Of a stretch of 64,000 bases of DNA, positions 44,487 through 54,944 are shown piece after piece; the first letter of the stretch is position 1, and every line of letters starts with the position of its first letter. The notes below the pieces were generated by a model. The model did no database searches, had not been told where the DNA came from, and saw only the letters and a program-made list of their open reading frames with translations. The translations under genes and the position numbers were made by a program. The stretch is taken from positions 53,299,538-53,363,537 of the forward strand of contig CM055103.1 in the NCBI GenBank assembly GCA_029204225.1. Reading direction: 5' to 3'. This stretch comes from Diphasiastrum complanatum. Taxonomy: Eukaryota > Streptophyta > Lycopodiopsida > Lycopodiales > Lycopodiaceae.

Positions 44487-46349
44487 ATGGATCAAACCAA
44501 TGAAAACCCAACATTTGATCTATCAAACCCATCCAATGTGGCACAAGCTCTTGAACTTTTATACCAACAAATTCAAGCCACTAATAAGCAGCTTCTTGAA
44601 ACTAATCAAAGAGACCAAGACTTAGAGTCTAGGTTAGCCAATCAGAAGAAGCATGTAGTTCCACCTCCTGTAAAAGTGTTTAAGGGGGAGAAGAAAGATA
44701 GGAACTTACAAGTGGTAAGTTCTTGGCTAAAGGTTTGGAACAAATACTTTGCCATGAACCAATTCCCTGAATCTGAAAAGTTATCCACTGTCACCATGTT
44801 CCTTGAAGGAAGAGCCTTAGTTTGGTGGGATGACTTAGTTGCAAAGGGCAATCAACCTTGTACATGGGATGATTTTTGCAAGCTTTTTAGGGATTATTTT
44901 CTACCACTTTTAGATGACTATGAACACTTCCAAAAGTTGAGTCATCTAACCATGAATAAAGGTTTGGAACAATTTATTCAAGTTTTTCATGAGTACCTAA
45001 ATCCACTTTATAGTGACAATGTTCATTGATGGATTACCAAAAGATTACCAAGTGGATGTTCGTAGGAGCCATCCAAAAACCCTAGAAGATGCTATTAGGG
45101 CTGCAAAATACTTTGATACACCTAAGCCACCTAGGGGTCAACAGCCTAATGAGCAGAAAAAAGGTTTTCAATTTAAGAGGAAGGATGTGGAAGCTGTTAG
45201 TGAAACACATCCCAATTCCAACAATCCTAAGAAAACCAAGAAAAACTTTAAAAATCATCAAGGTGGCAATGATAAAGGTGAAGCTCGTAAGAAGAACCTA
45301 TGCTTCAAGTGCAATGGCGAGGGTCACCTTGCACGTGATTGCGTCAAAAAACAAGCTTCAATCTCAAGTAATCTATCTCAAAGTAATGAGATGGATGTTT
45401 GTTTCCTTAGTTCTTTAGTTTTTGGTCCTAATGACCTTATTTGCATTAAAGGTAAAGTCAATGATCAAGTTGTTAATGTTCTTTTTGACACGAGATTCAC
45501 TCATAACTTTATTAATGTAAATTTGGTGCAGACGCTAAACCTTCCTACCAGAAAAAGTGAGAAAAAATACCATGTGACAATGGCATCGGGAAGTAATTCC
45601 GATTTGATGGATTTATTATTCCTGATGTAGAATTGCACATTTAGGATTATTCTAAAAAACTAGAATTCCATGTTGTTCAATTAGCTAATGTAGATATTGT
45701 TCTTGGGCAACAATGGCATTTTGATATGAACAAGTCATTGAGAATTGATTTTGTTGAAAAATCTTTATTTTTTATGCATGAGAATTCTTTAATTAAGAAC
45801 TAGGCTAGTTTAAGTGTTGACACTAAAAATGTTAACCCTTATTCTAAACAGGAACTTAATTCTATTATGAAGAATTCCGATTTTAAAGTTTATTTATGTT
45901 TTCATAATGATATCATGTGTTGCAATGATGATGAACTTAACATAAATGCCATGCATATACCCAGTGTGAACACTACAGAATTTGAAGCCTATAATGAACT
46001 TAGGCAGGAATTCAATGATGTATTTTTAGACCTTCCTGTAGGTTTACCACCAGAAAGGATAGTTGATCATAAAATTGACCTAATACCTGGAGCAATTTCA
46101 ATCGCACAGCGTCCTTATAGGATGAGTGCATCAAAAGAGGCTGAGGTAAATAGGCAATTACATGATTACCTGAAAAGGGAGTGGGTACAACCTAGTAAGT
46201 CTCCTTGGGCATCACCAGTGGTTCCGGTTGCCAAGAAGGATGGGACTATAAGGTTTTGCGTCGACTATAAGAAATTGAACAAGGTAACCGTTAAGAATAG
46301 ATATCCACTACCATGGATGGATGATCTAATAGACTATCTTGGTGGTGTT
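44487..46349 (+). pseudogene. Gypsy gag-protease-RT, truncated in RT
   Basis: Gag from ATG 44487 (MDQTNENPTFDLSNPSN; capsid WLKVWNKYFAMNQFPESEKL, GRALVWWDDLV, WDDFCKLFRDYF). A frameshift near 45000 leads into FIDGLPKDYQ. Zinc knuckle CFKCNGEGHLARDC at 45301-45342. Protease VLFDTRFTHNFIN near 45478: the catalytic DTGA is DTRF, so it is inactive. Stops occur near 45628 and 45802. The RT start ([60 protein letters not shown]) is cut at 46347 before the catalytic YxDD. It belongs with the LTR and primer site at 42.4-43.4 kb. Confidence 0.93.
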
Positions 46350-47377
46350 GGGTAACTAGTTTCTATTTCAGATGACAAAGAATAAGATGAAGAATTGGAA
46401 GACTCTTCTTCATCTGTTGAATCAGATTCTAACTCAGACTCCGTAGACGAGCTTGATTCTTCTATTCTTTTATGTTTATGCTTCTTACCAGTACTCTTTC
46501 TATTATTTCTTCTTCTTCTAGAAATTTTAGAAGTTTCATAGTTTTCTGCAGATGCTATAACATCCTCTAACGAATTCGTCAATCCTTGACGACAATACCT
46601 ATCCATCTTCTTGGGTTTAGGGTCCAAGAACCATTCGTTTTGCATGGGAACGTGATATTGTGCTCCTAGATTTCCTATCAAATTTTTAATTCTTCGAGTG
46701 TACTTCCTAAGCGACTCCTTCGGCTTGTGGAATAGCCTATCTCTCTAAACTATTTAAGAAATGCTACATTTAAAGCATTCCAAGTATTGACCATTTCCGA
46801 AACTAACTGGTTGTACCAGATCCTCATCAGTGTTTTCCTTATTGGCTATAGTATTTGACTCAAACTATGATAAATAGCTATCTGCATCATCAGATGATGA
46901 CCCTTTGAAAAAGTCATATCTAAATTTGGTAGATGTGGGTGGTGTTGGATTCGCCATATTAACAGGTGGTGGGTCAGGTAGCAGATGAGGTGGATCAGGT
47001 GGATCAGATGACTCAAAGCTATGTTCAGATGGTGTAGATGTGATTTTCGAAGATAATTCATGATCTTGGTCAGATTTTGGCTCTGATGGTGGATCAGGGT
47101 CTTGATCGGACTCAGATTCAGAACTAGAATCAGATCTATATTCTGAAGATGAAGATTCAGATGGATTTGGTGAGTTGGCAAGCTCTCGTTCAAATATATT
47201 TACAAGTGCTACGGAAGTGTTGTAAAGGTTATCAAATGCTTCAGGACGTAGTCTTACTCTTATTGGTGAATTTCACAGATTTTGGAAACATAAGTCGTGT
47301 GTCTTTCTATAAGCTTCTAATCGATATGCTCGTTCTAAACGTTTCTGCTCAATAGTTGTCCGTGGTTGATCTCATGG
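46347..47377 (-). pseudogene. Gypsy gag of a minus-strand element
   Basis: The main minus frame reads TIEQKRLERAYRLEAYRKTH, EAFDNLYNTSVALVNIFERE, a Ser/Asp/Pro-rich acidic region, then MANPTPPTSTKFRYDFFKG and SSDDADSYLS-stop-FESNTIANKEN (gag capsid start). After frame changes it continues NLGAQYHVPMQNEWFLDPKP, KKMDRYCRQGLTNSLEDVI and a Ser/Glu-rich tail. It lies just downstream (minus sense) of a tRNA-Asp-type primer site and an LTR. It is cut at 46347, where it meets the plus-strand Gypsy RT. Confidence 0.85.
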
Positions 47378-47446
47378 CATACATTACATGAATAAGATTC
47401 AGTGGACTTGGTACACTTAAAAATCATGAAAAGACAAAGATTCGTC

Positions 47447-47464
47447 TCCCCGGCAATGGCGCCA
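47447..47464 (-). promoter_or_regulatory. Primer-binding site, tRNA-Asp type
   Basis: The minus strand reads TGGCGCCATTGCCGGGGA, one base from the TGGCGCCGTTGCCGGGGA site common in plant Gypsy elements of the Tat/Athila group. Unlike every other element here, it does not use initiator tRNA-Met. Confidence 0.85.
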
Positions 47465-47469
47465 AGTTA

Positions 47470-48366
47470 TGTGGTAGCCTAGTCGTTATAGATTTCCACA
47501 AAATCAGTGAATTAAGTAGTATAAAAGGTTTAATCGTTTCCCAAGAGAGAGAGATATCTCCTCTTTCAGATCGATAAGTGTACAAAGGTTGATGAACAGA
47601 TGGTGAATGTAATATTCAAGATAGAATACTACAATTACAAATCTAGTTATCCAAAGATATTGAGTAAATTGGCATCTAGAACCAACGATGAAACAATTTG
47701 GTCAGGGTCGGAAGGTACATAAGGGTACATTATCTTCCAAGCTCTTAGAAAAGCAATAAGCAATTAATCTAATAGCAACAGGCAAACAGATCCTTCAAAC
47801 AGAATCTAGCCGACTCTCAATTCCTCTTAACAACAAAAAGAATTAGCTATTATCATAGCAAGCAACAAAGCATAGCATCAATTAAGTTCTTTATGAACAC
47901 ATAGCTCATTCAGAATTAAGAGAGATTCTAATTTATAGTTAAGCTTAAGGCTTCAGCTAATTCCCTGCACACATTAGTTAGATGTCGCCTACAAAACCAC
48001 GTTAGAAATCTGGAATTCAGTACAAGTAAAGAGTGAATGCCACAACAGATGTCTATCACATTCGGTTACAGACTAATTCAGAATGTGTTCGTTCAATTGA
48101 TAAGAAATGCAACTGTACAGATAACAAAGGAAAGAAATACACAGATTGTAGGAACTGGCTCTCTTCTCTCTATTGATAGCTCAATCTCTGCATATGTACA
48201 ATGGCGCTAAGTGTCACTCTTATAGGAACAAACACCGGCTTGAGCGTCGATCACCAACCGTTAAGATGTCGGTTGGGAACCGCTAATGTGTCGCTATAGA
48301 AGGTCGCACAAAACGTCACGAGTTCTTACTCAAAATGAATTTACAAGATGCAAAAAGGCCTTTACA
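47470..48366 (-). mobile_element. 5' LTR of the minus-strand Gypsy element
   Basis: In minus sense it starts TGTAAAGGCC (48366) and ends CTACCACA (47470), five bases before the primer site; about 0.9 kb with TG...CA ends. CCTATAAGAG near 48216-48225 (minus) is a plausible TATA box. Its upstream edge meets an unrelated gag/protease frame at 48367, so the element was probably inserted there. Confidence 0.7.
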
Positions 48367-49690
48367 TGAATTTAGGCAATATAGCATATTTCATGTACGA
48401 AAATTGAAAATTTTTATAATATAACATATTAACTTTGGATAATGTGGGATCATGAGGCTCCACAAGTTTCTCTTCAAGTGAATTCCATTCAACTTCTAGC
48501 ACATCTCTATGTCTAGGTTCATCATCGTCTGTATTTGTTTCTGATTCATCACTAGACACTTCTTCCCATTCCGAAAAGTGTATAGGGGGCCTCGGGGTAT
48601 CCATCAACTACCATTTGGCTCCTCCATCTATCGAAGATCAATACCCTGTAGGAATGTCTATAGTGCAGTCACTTAATCATAACCACAAGGCCTCCCCAGA
48701 AGGAGAGAATAACTCTTATAGCCTGCCAGCATTCTCATGACCAATCTTTCCAGCAACTATAATGGGGACATATCTCATTTCTCCTTCAGGTTTAACGACA
48801 GAGTTGTTGGCCAACTTCAAGGCAGCTAGTGAAGTGGGCTCCAGGTCTATTACAAGTCTATTTGCCAATTCTAAGCTCACTATATTCATCGTAGATCCCA
48901 CATCTATCATAGCTCCTTGGATAACTAAACCATCTATGGTGACATCGACTTTGGGACAATATCGGTCTAGTACGTTGTTGTCCACTTTTCCTATCACAGG
49001 TGGTTCTATCCTCCTCATTCCCAAATTCTTGGTCTCATCATCTGCTTCACTTTCCGACAGACCAAAGGTGAAAGTTGGAGTAACTGCCATAAGCCTATCT
49101 CTAATCTCAATTCATTCAAGGTTTCCGATCCTAAGACTGAGGTCTATGTCAAGAACCCGTCTAACTATGGCTCTATTTTTGTGTGGTAGAATCTCAGTCT
49201 TTTCCTTCTTTCGTACTACCTTAGGTGGATTTCTGGCTTCCAGTCTCTCCACCTCTCTACGCTCTGCTTTGTTGATGTCGACTATGGGTGTATTTACTAT
49301 CACTGAGGGATCTATCATTTTGTGCAAGACAGGCACATCATCTGTCTTTTTCACGACTACCTTCTTCTGAGATGTAGTGGGAGGATTCATTGGTGTCTTG
49401 CTTCTGGTTACAGCTAGTACTTCTCCCTTTGTCTTTATAAAGTCAATCGGTTCAATCTCTATCAGATTCACTGGAGGCCGTTCATCCTCCATTTTAGCTT
49501 TTCCCTTGTCTTGAGATCGTATTATAGATGGTCTGTGTAGAAAGCTGTCAACTATTCTTTCATCTTGTGATCTATGATCTACAGAACCTGGCCTTGGATT
49601 AGGCACCACTACGGCTTCTCTGCGAGCCCAACATCTAGCTTCCTGGTGACCAGTCTTTTCACAAAAAGCACAAACTGTGTTGTGTGTGAA
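48367..49690 (-). pseudogene. Gypsy nucleocapsid-protease fragment
   Basis: Minus-strand frame from about 49690: zinc knuckle CAFCEKTGHQEARCW (C-x2-C-x4-H-x4-C), a long charged linker (ARREAVVVPNPRPGS, KGKAKMEDERPP), then TFTFGLSESEADDE and the aspartic protease GAMIDVGSTMNIVSLELANRL near 48900. DVGS stands where DxGS/DTGA is expected. A stop separates linker and protease, others follow, and an acidic segment (EWEEVSSDESETNTDDDEP) ends at the LTR inserted at 48366. Plus-strand frames over the same bases are shadows. Confidence 0.88.
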
Positions 49691-50640
49691 AAATTTTCTG
49701 AAAATACAAAAAATACATTTCAAAACCTATCTTCGCCTATTCTATTGTATATAGATTTGACCCAGATCTATTTATAGCTGGTCGACAAAGAATAATTTTA
49801 AAAATAGAAGGCCAAGTGAATGTTCCACTAGTTTTTGGTAATTTTTTGTAGAAAGTTTCACACCTTTATGCCAGAATATCAGTTCTTTGAGAGGAACCTT
49901 TGCCGGTGTCATTAGTCAGTCCTACATACTATTTTTGGTAATCAATGAGTTAAGCGAAAGTTATTTCAAGGTCTTTTGTGATTCTAATCAACTTTTGTCA
50001 GAAAAATTTAATTTTTTGCAAAAATTTCAGTATCTTGTTTCAACCTTTGCTTGAACCTTCGCTAGTTTTTTTTTGAGGTTTTCAATTATAGTAATCGATT
50101 ATTGAGTTTTGTGAGAGTTAGTTCTATCAGAATTGTTCAAAAATATCCATTTTAACCCTCGCTAAGCTACAAAAGTTACATCCTTTTCCAAAAGAACCTT
50201 AGCCAGTTCTGTCATAAGTCTATTTTGTCAGATCTATCTCTAATCAAACGGAGAAATGTTAGTTTTGCCAGAATTGATTTTTTTTAATCCAAAATAGTAC
50301 TTGTGAACCCTCGCCTTAGGTAACCTTCGCCAATACTATTTTTGAGTTCTGATCGACTTTATTTATCTACTGACAAATCGATGAAAGATTCTGAGTTAAT
50401 TTGATATTGAATTCTAAGAATTTGTTTTTTTAGTGTCGATTTATTTGATAAAGGATTTTTTTCAAAAAACAAATTCTGATATCATCATCAAGTAAACAAG
50501 TTTTTACAGATCAAATTAGAAGATAGGACTGATTTTGAAAAAAATCTAGATCCAATATCTGAAAAGTCTAGATCCAATCTCCTTTGAACTTTTATTGACA
50601 AAACCTACCATTTTTCTTATTCATATTAATCTTAAAAGAT
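49691..50640. other. AT-rich stretch with CCTTCGCC-type motifs
   Basis: No coding. AACCTTTGCC, GAACCTTCGC, AACCCTCGC, CCTTAGCC and AACCTTCGCC recur between 49900 and 50340. They resemble the reverse complement of the GGCGAAGGTTC motifs next to the Gypsy at 25.8 kb, so this is probably the remains of an LTR or 3' region of that family. Confidence 0.45.
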
Positions 50641-50799
50641 GTTAGACCCAGAGTCAGATGGAGAAGTTGATGCACCACGACTCTATCCTATCATCAAACG
50701 AACACCTCGTTTGGAGATGCACAATGGACTATATGATCCAATGGACTACAGATGCAAGCTAGGGAGGAGATGTAGATACTTGTAAATCCACATCTAGAT

Positions 50800-51202
50800 T
50801 TATATTTTTCTTCAACGACGGTCCTATCTCCTGGAACAGTCATAACCACACCTCTGTCACTCTCTCTTCGACAAAAGTAGAGTATATAACTGCTTCTCAA
50901 GCTATTAAAGAAGCAGCTTGGCTGAGAAATTTATTGTCAGATATAATAGTCTAAATCAGTACACTCCAACAAATATATTATGTGATAATCAGAGTGCCAA
51001 TGCCTTATCAACCAACCCTGGATTTCATTCTAGGAGTAAACACATTAAAATCCAATATCACTATGTCAGGAGTAAAATTCTCAACCGAGAGGTAAGCTTG
51101 ACACACTGTCGAACAGAAGACATGATGGTAGATATTTTTACTAAGGCACTGAGTATTGATGCACACAACAGATTTTGTGCATCGCTTAGTCTGAAGGCCT
51201 AG
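50800..51202 (+). pseudogene. Copia RNase H C-terminal fragment
   Basis: In one frame: SLSSTKVEYITASQAIKEAAWLRNLLSD (50850-50943). After a frame change: SLNQYTPTNILCDNQSANALSTNPGFH, SRSKHIKIQYHYVRSKI, VSLTHCRTEDMMVDIFTKAL and the stop at 51200. This is the standard end of the Copia polyprotein. A polypurine tract follows 20 bases later. It shares LLSDI..NQ...P..ILCDNQSA.ALS.NP with the fragment ending at 61.5 kb, so both may belong to one family. Confidence 0.92.
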
Positions 51203-51223
51203 GCATTCATGGATCCGAATTTA

Positions 51224-51249
51224 GGGGGGGGGGGGGGGGGGGGGGGGGG
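51224..51249 (+). promoter_or_regulatory. Polypurine tract expanded to 26 consecutive G
   Basis: Twenty-six guanines follow ATTTA after the Copia stop and precede TTGGATTTATTCC. Position and context (ATTTAGGGGG...) identify it as the polypurine tract that primes second-strand synthesis. The homopolymer is far longer than the few Gs usual in such tracts. Confidence 0.85.
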
Positions 51250-51930
51250 TTGGATTTATTCCTCTACTCTCCTAAATCCCATGTTAATCTCAACCCATTC
51301 ATGTTGTTACATTTTCACTCTCATTATTGCACATGATGCAGAAATACTCAAAATTTGAAGACAAGTATTTAGGCGACAGTCAAACTGTCGAAAGCAGTCA
51401 AACTACAAGCTAAGTCAAACTATCAAAGGAGTATCGTCTATCGACCTTGTCACGCTCCAATCCACAAATCAACAAATTCAAACTTGACTGTTGACATCAC
51501 ACCGCTCGCCACTCTTGCTTCTGTGAAATTGTTTTGACAATGACAGTGGCCACAATCTACCTCAGACGACACAACGTCTCTATGCCATTCTTGTACATAT
51601 ATCTACACAACATGTAAATTGAGGTGGATGATGATAATCAATTATTCACAATACAAACATTGTAGATGCTTTCATGCATCAATTCTTGTGTTCAGATTAT
51701 GAGTCAAAATAAGCTCATAGCTATTATAGAACTAAGGTAGTTTTTAGACATGCGGTTTTGTCCGCAATTGTCTTGTGCTCTAGCATCTAATGACTTTTAT
51801 TTTTATACTATTTCTAAATTGAATTATCATCTCATTGATTCAAATTAGCGTGAATATGCATGCAACGCTCTCTTGATTATTCTGTCGGACTTCTCTTACT
51901 GTTTTGTCTGAATTGTTTTATTTATTTTTG
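51250..51930 (+). mobile_element. Putative 3' LTR of the Copia element
   Basis: Starts directly after the polypurine tract, at TTGG/TGGATTTATTCC. Its right end is not defined; a LINE-like coding fragment begins near 51945. It is AT-rich, contains repeated AGTCAAACT motifs near 51379-51410, and has no open frame. Confidence 0.45.
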
Positions 51931-51944
51931 CAGCTACAATTGTA

Positions 51945-52640
51945 AGCCTTTTGTTTGCCTACGAAATCGACCCCATCGATTCTAACAACCTCGAAGTTAG
52001 AATCCACTGGAATCCGCCAAGTCTTCGACCCACTGCTCTTATTCGATTCAATAGGCATAGTCGTCACTTCCTGTCCCTTCTCCCTTCCTATTTTAACTTT
52101 GCTTGGTCCCTGTCTGACTCTAACTCCTGTTGGTGCACGAGGAATTCTACTGTCCGCGTGATGCCCTTTGGCAAGCTTCATTACCTGGCCTATTGTATTC
52201 TTATCCGATCATTGCCATTGCTTGCTAAATGGCCCTTCCCCTTTGATCGCCTTTGCCCTGTTTGCCAATTGGAGGAGGAATCCTTTGAGCACTTGTTTAT
52301 TTACTGCCGCAGGGATCTCTTGTCACATATTTTGCACCTGCTTAGTCATTGGGGACCCCCCTCGCCGCTTGCCGTCTCCTCCATCCTCTTGGGTGACAAT
52401 CACCACATGAGCTCTTCACTCTTGACTTTCTGGCATGTGTGCAGACCCTCCACTGGCTTTGGAGGATCTGGATAGCTAGGAACTAGTATGTTTTTGACAG
52501 CTTAGCAACTTAGCAACGCACTTATCGGCTGCTACTTGCTTTTACTAAGCTTTCCATTTTCTAGATGTTACTTAGTTATGATGGACTGCCTCCCTATGTG
52601 GTGTGCATGGTCCTTTTTAGTCTTTTTTAGTTAATTGTTT
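51945..52640 (+). pseudogene. LINE reverse transcriptase C-terminal zinc-binding fragment
   Basis: The frame at 51951-52475 contains WPFPFDRLCPVCQLEEESFEHLFIYCRRD, the CPxCxxxxE..xHLFxxC pattern of the zinc-binding domain at the C-terminus of plant L1-type reverse transcriptases (zf-RVT). It is preceded by SLSDSNSCWCTRNSTVRV, as in that family. The catalytic domain is absent. Sequence to about 52700 may be its 3' tail. It is the only non-LTR retroelement recognised in the window. Confidence 0.75.
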
Positions 52641-52734
52641 TACCCCTTTCGGGGGGTGTTGATCGGCTTGTATAGCTTTTCTTCATGTACTGTACATTCA
52701 GATTTACCTAATCCTTTGCATAGATCTCATCAAA

Positions 52735-53530
52735 GGACTGATGTCAATACTCAATTGCATCACAACGAAGATTCTATTAAGATGATGAAACTAGAGGTGC
52801 CACAAACAGAACTGATCATGAATATTCTCTCTAGCAAGATGGATATTACATTGGGAGAATTCTTACGGTTGGTACCTCATGTTAAGGAAGTATTATTTGA
52901 GTGATTGATCAAGATTGAGACCAAAATCCAACATGAGCATCGAGAACCTGAGAACACAGTACCAAAAATGCAAGAAGTCTATGATGGACCAACTAGGACA
53001 CAATCTATAAAATTAGTTGAACCAGGTGAAGACGAGAAGATAGTACAAGCTGAATGGTTGGATGATGCTAAATCCTTGCAACTTTGTCATAAGGAGATCT
53101 TGCCTTGATCTATACAATGAAACTGATCAAGAAATAGTTGAAATTCATAATTGAAAGACCATATAGAGTCAAAGAAATTATATCTTATGGAGCAGTGGTC
53201 GTAAAACACCTTGATGGACGAAGATTTGAATGGCAGCCGATTACGCAACTTCTGGCAGCCTGATCCACCTGCTTGATTGTCAATCTGATTTTTTAATCTT
53301 TGTTCAATTTTGCATTTATGTTGTTTTTTATGACTTATTTTTTACTTTTTTTGAAAAAGACAGTAAAAATGTAAAAATTAAAAAAATAAAAAAGAGAAAG
53401 AATGATGAGCAAAAGTCAAAAAGGTCAAGAATGAATTTTTTTTAAGAACCCTAAAATCACTATCAAGACTAGATTTTGACATATGAACCTTCGTGACCTC
53501 CTTGATGTCACATCCTACTCAAATCTATCT
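52735..53530 (+). pseudogene. Internally deleted Gypsy: gag/protease scrap joined to integrase end
   Basis: The first part (52735-53000) reads VPQTELIMNILSSKMDITLGEFLRLVPHVKEVL, a pattern I associate with the gag-to-protease part of plant Gypsy polyproteins. From 53060 it changes to ...LDDAKSLQLCHKEILP, then RPYRVKEIISYGAVVVKHLDGRRFEW and LLAA. This matches the integrase C-terminus of the minus-strand copy at 25.8 kb (DDVKSLQMHHEALQ, GPYKVKEILSYGAVILEHLDGRGF). The AT-rich 3' part and CCTTCG motif also correspond. The intervening polymerase has been deleted. Confidence 0.75.
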
Positions 53531-54452
53531 AAATTAAGTTGGGCAAAGATTAGTTTGCAATAAAAGTACCAGTTTAATGCAGTTGTCTCCAAGTTGGTGT
53601 CACATGTTGTGGTGAGATAGGCTCCTTGGCCTATATACTGGTCAAATCAAAGTTGACAATGTCAAGCATAGGAAGTTGAGCCTATATGGGATGTAGGACA
53701 GGCAGATCATCATCAGTATCTCTGGGAGATGGGCGAGCTACTCAAATATAGCCTATGGTGAGATTTGCATACATTCATTCATTGAGTCCTTGGTAGACTC
53801 TTGTGCTTGGAGCATGGAGAATGGATGGGAATCAGCTTTCAAGACCTATGGATAGATGGATATGCTTGGTAGCTAGTCTCCTTACATTGTATATCAAGTA
53901 ATCTCACACTCCTATAATATTGGCTTATAAATTCTAAAGAAGTTGATATTGATGGCTTCTTGATTACAGGTGCGAGCCATGGTTGAGGACCTAATTTGGT
54001 GACCAGTGGTGTAGCAGCGGATTTACAGCTGATAGTAATGGTACGATAGGATACCACAATTTGCGCAAGCCTAGTCATGTATTTGACGTATTCGTGTTGG
54101 TTTGCATGAATGTGTGCTTGCATGTTACCTTGTCACAGAACTTCTTTGTTCAAGCCCGATCAAGCAGAAAGGTGTTGGGTTCGCTATAGTATGTTTTCCC
54201 ATCCTATCAATGGGATGCTCAGGACTCGTTCACTCCAGGTACATGCACACACAATTCACATGCAATTGAAAACCATTCACCAACAGATCTGCATGCAATA
54301 CAAGTGAATAACCAAACGGTTCTTGCTTCTAGCTAACTCTATGCAAAAGGAAACAACAAATGCACTCAGATTAATCTACAGAACTGAACAAGAAACAAGA
54401 AAATAATTATCTAACAGCATTAAAGTATTCCAAAGATCAAGAAACACCCATT
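53531..54452. other. Unassigned repeat-like sequence, interrupted by an insertion
   Basis: No gene recognised. It ends at the target site of the LTR element at 54458-58574 and continues on the other side from 58580. It may be part of the same LTR that ends at 59272. Confidence 0.35.
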
Positions 54453-54457
54453 TCTTG

Positions 54458-54929
54458 TATAAGGATCACCATATGAAGATCTGACTAGATCATGTTGCAA
54501 AACAACCAAAAGGACAAAACCACCCATCCAAACCTAGATTCCTCCTGGAGTTTCCTCCTGGACCTAGCCCCCAAGCCATAGTGAAAAACCTAAGAGAGAG
54601 GAAGAAAAACAGGAAACTGGATTTCCAATAGGGGGATGGGCGAGTTTCCAATGGACATATTCTCCTCATGAGAGAGAGAATATTCTCCCTAGGATTCCCA
54701 TGCAACCTAGATTGAGCTATTAACCTCCTACTCTTGCATTAAAACAGTCATTCACTATGCATGTGCTCCTATGTCCAATTATAGGTCTGGGCCCTCATAT
54801 GATTATTAATTACTTTACAGGCCAGGCCCGGAATGACGAGGCATAACCAACAACCATATACACCTGGAGTGACCGGCTATCCACGTCAGGAATTATTCCA
54901 ATTCCCTTATACAGGACATGGACGTAACA
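54458..54929 (-). repeat. 3' LTR of the non-coding LTR element (minus sense)
   Basis: 472 bases, TATAAGGATC to GTAACA in plus sense. Relative to its partner it lacks an 11-base and a 6-base segment. The purine tract TTTAAGGGGGAAGAA abuts it on the inner side. Confidence 0.93.
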
Positions 54930-54944
54930 TTCTTCCCCCTTAAA
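54930..54944 (-). promoter_or_regulatory. Polypurine tract of the non-coding LTR element
   Basis: The minus strand reads AAGGGGGAAGAA directly before the TGTTACG start of the 3' LTR, as required for plus-strand priming. Confidence 0.85.

Noticed and set aside
46846-47193. Minus-strand frame rich in His, Leu and Ile
   Set aside because: An out-of-frame reading of the Ser/Asp/Pro-rich part of the Gypsy gag at 46.3-47.4 kb.
48762-49370. Plus-strand frame of 202 codons
   Set aside because: It lies opposite the minus-strand Gypsy nucleocapsid and protease, which have clear motifs. The plus frame is their shadow.
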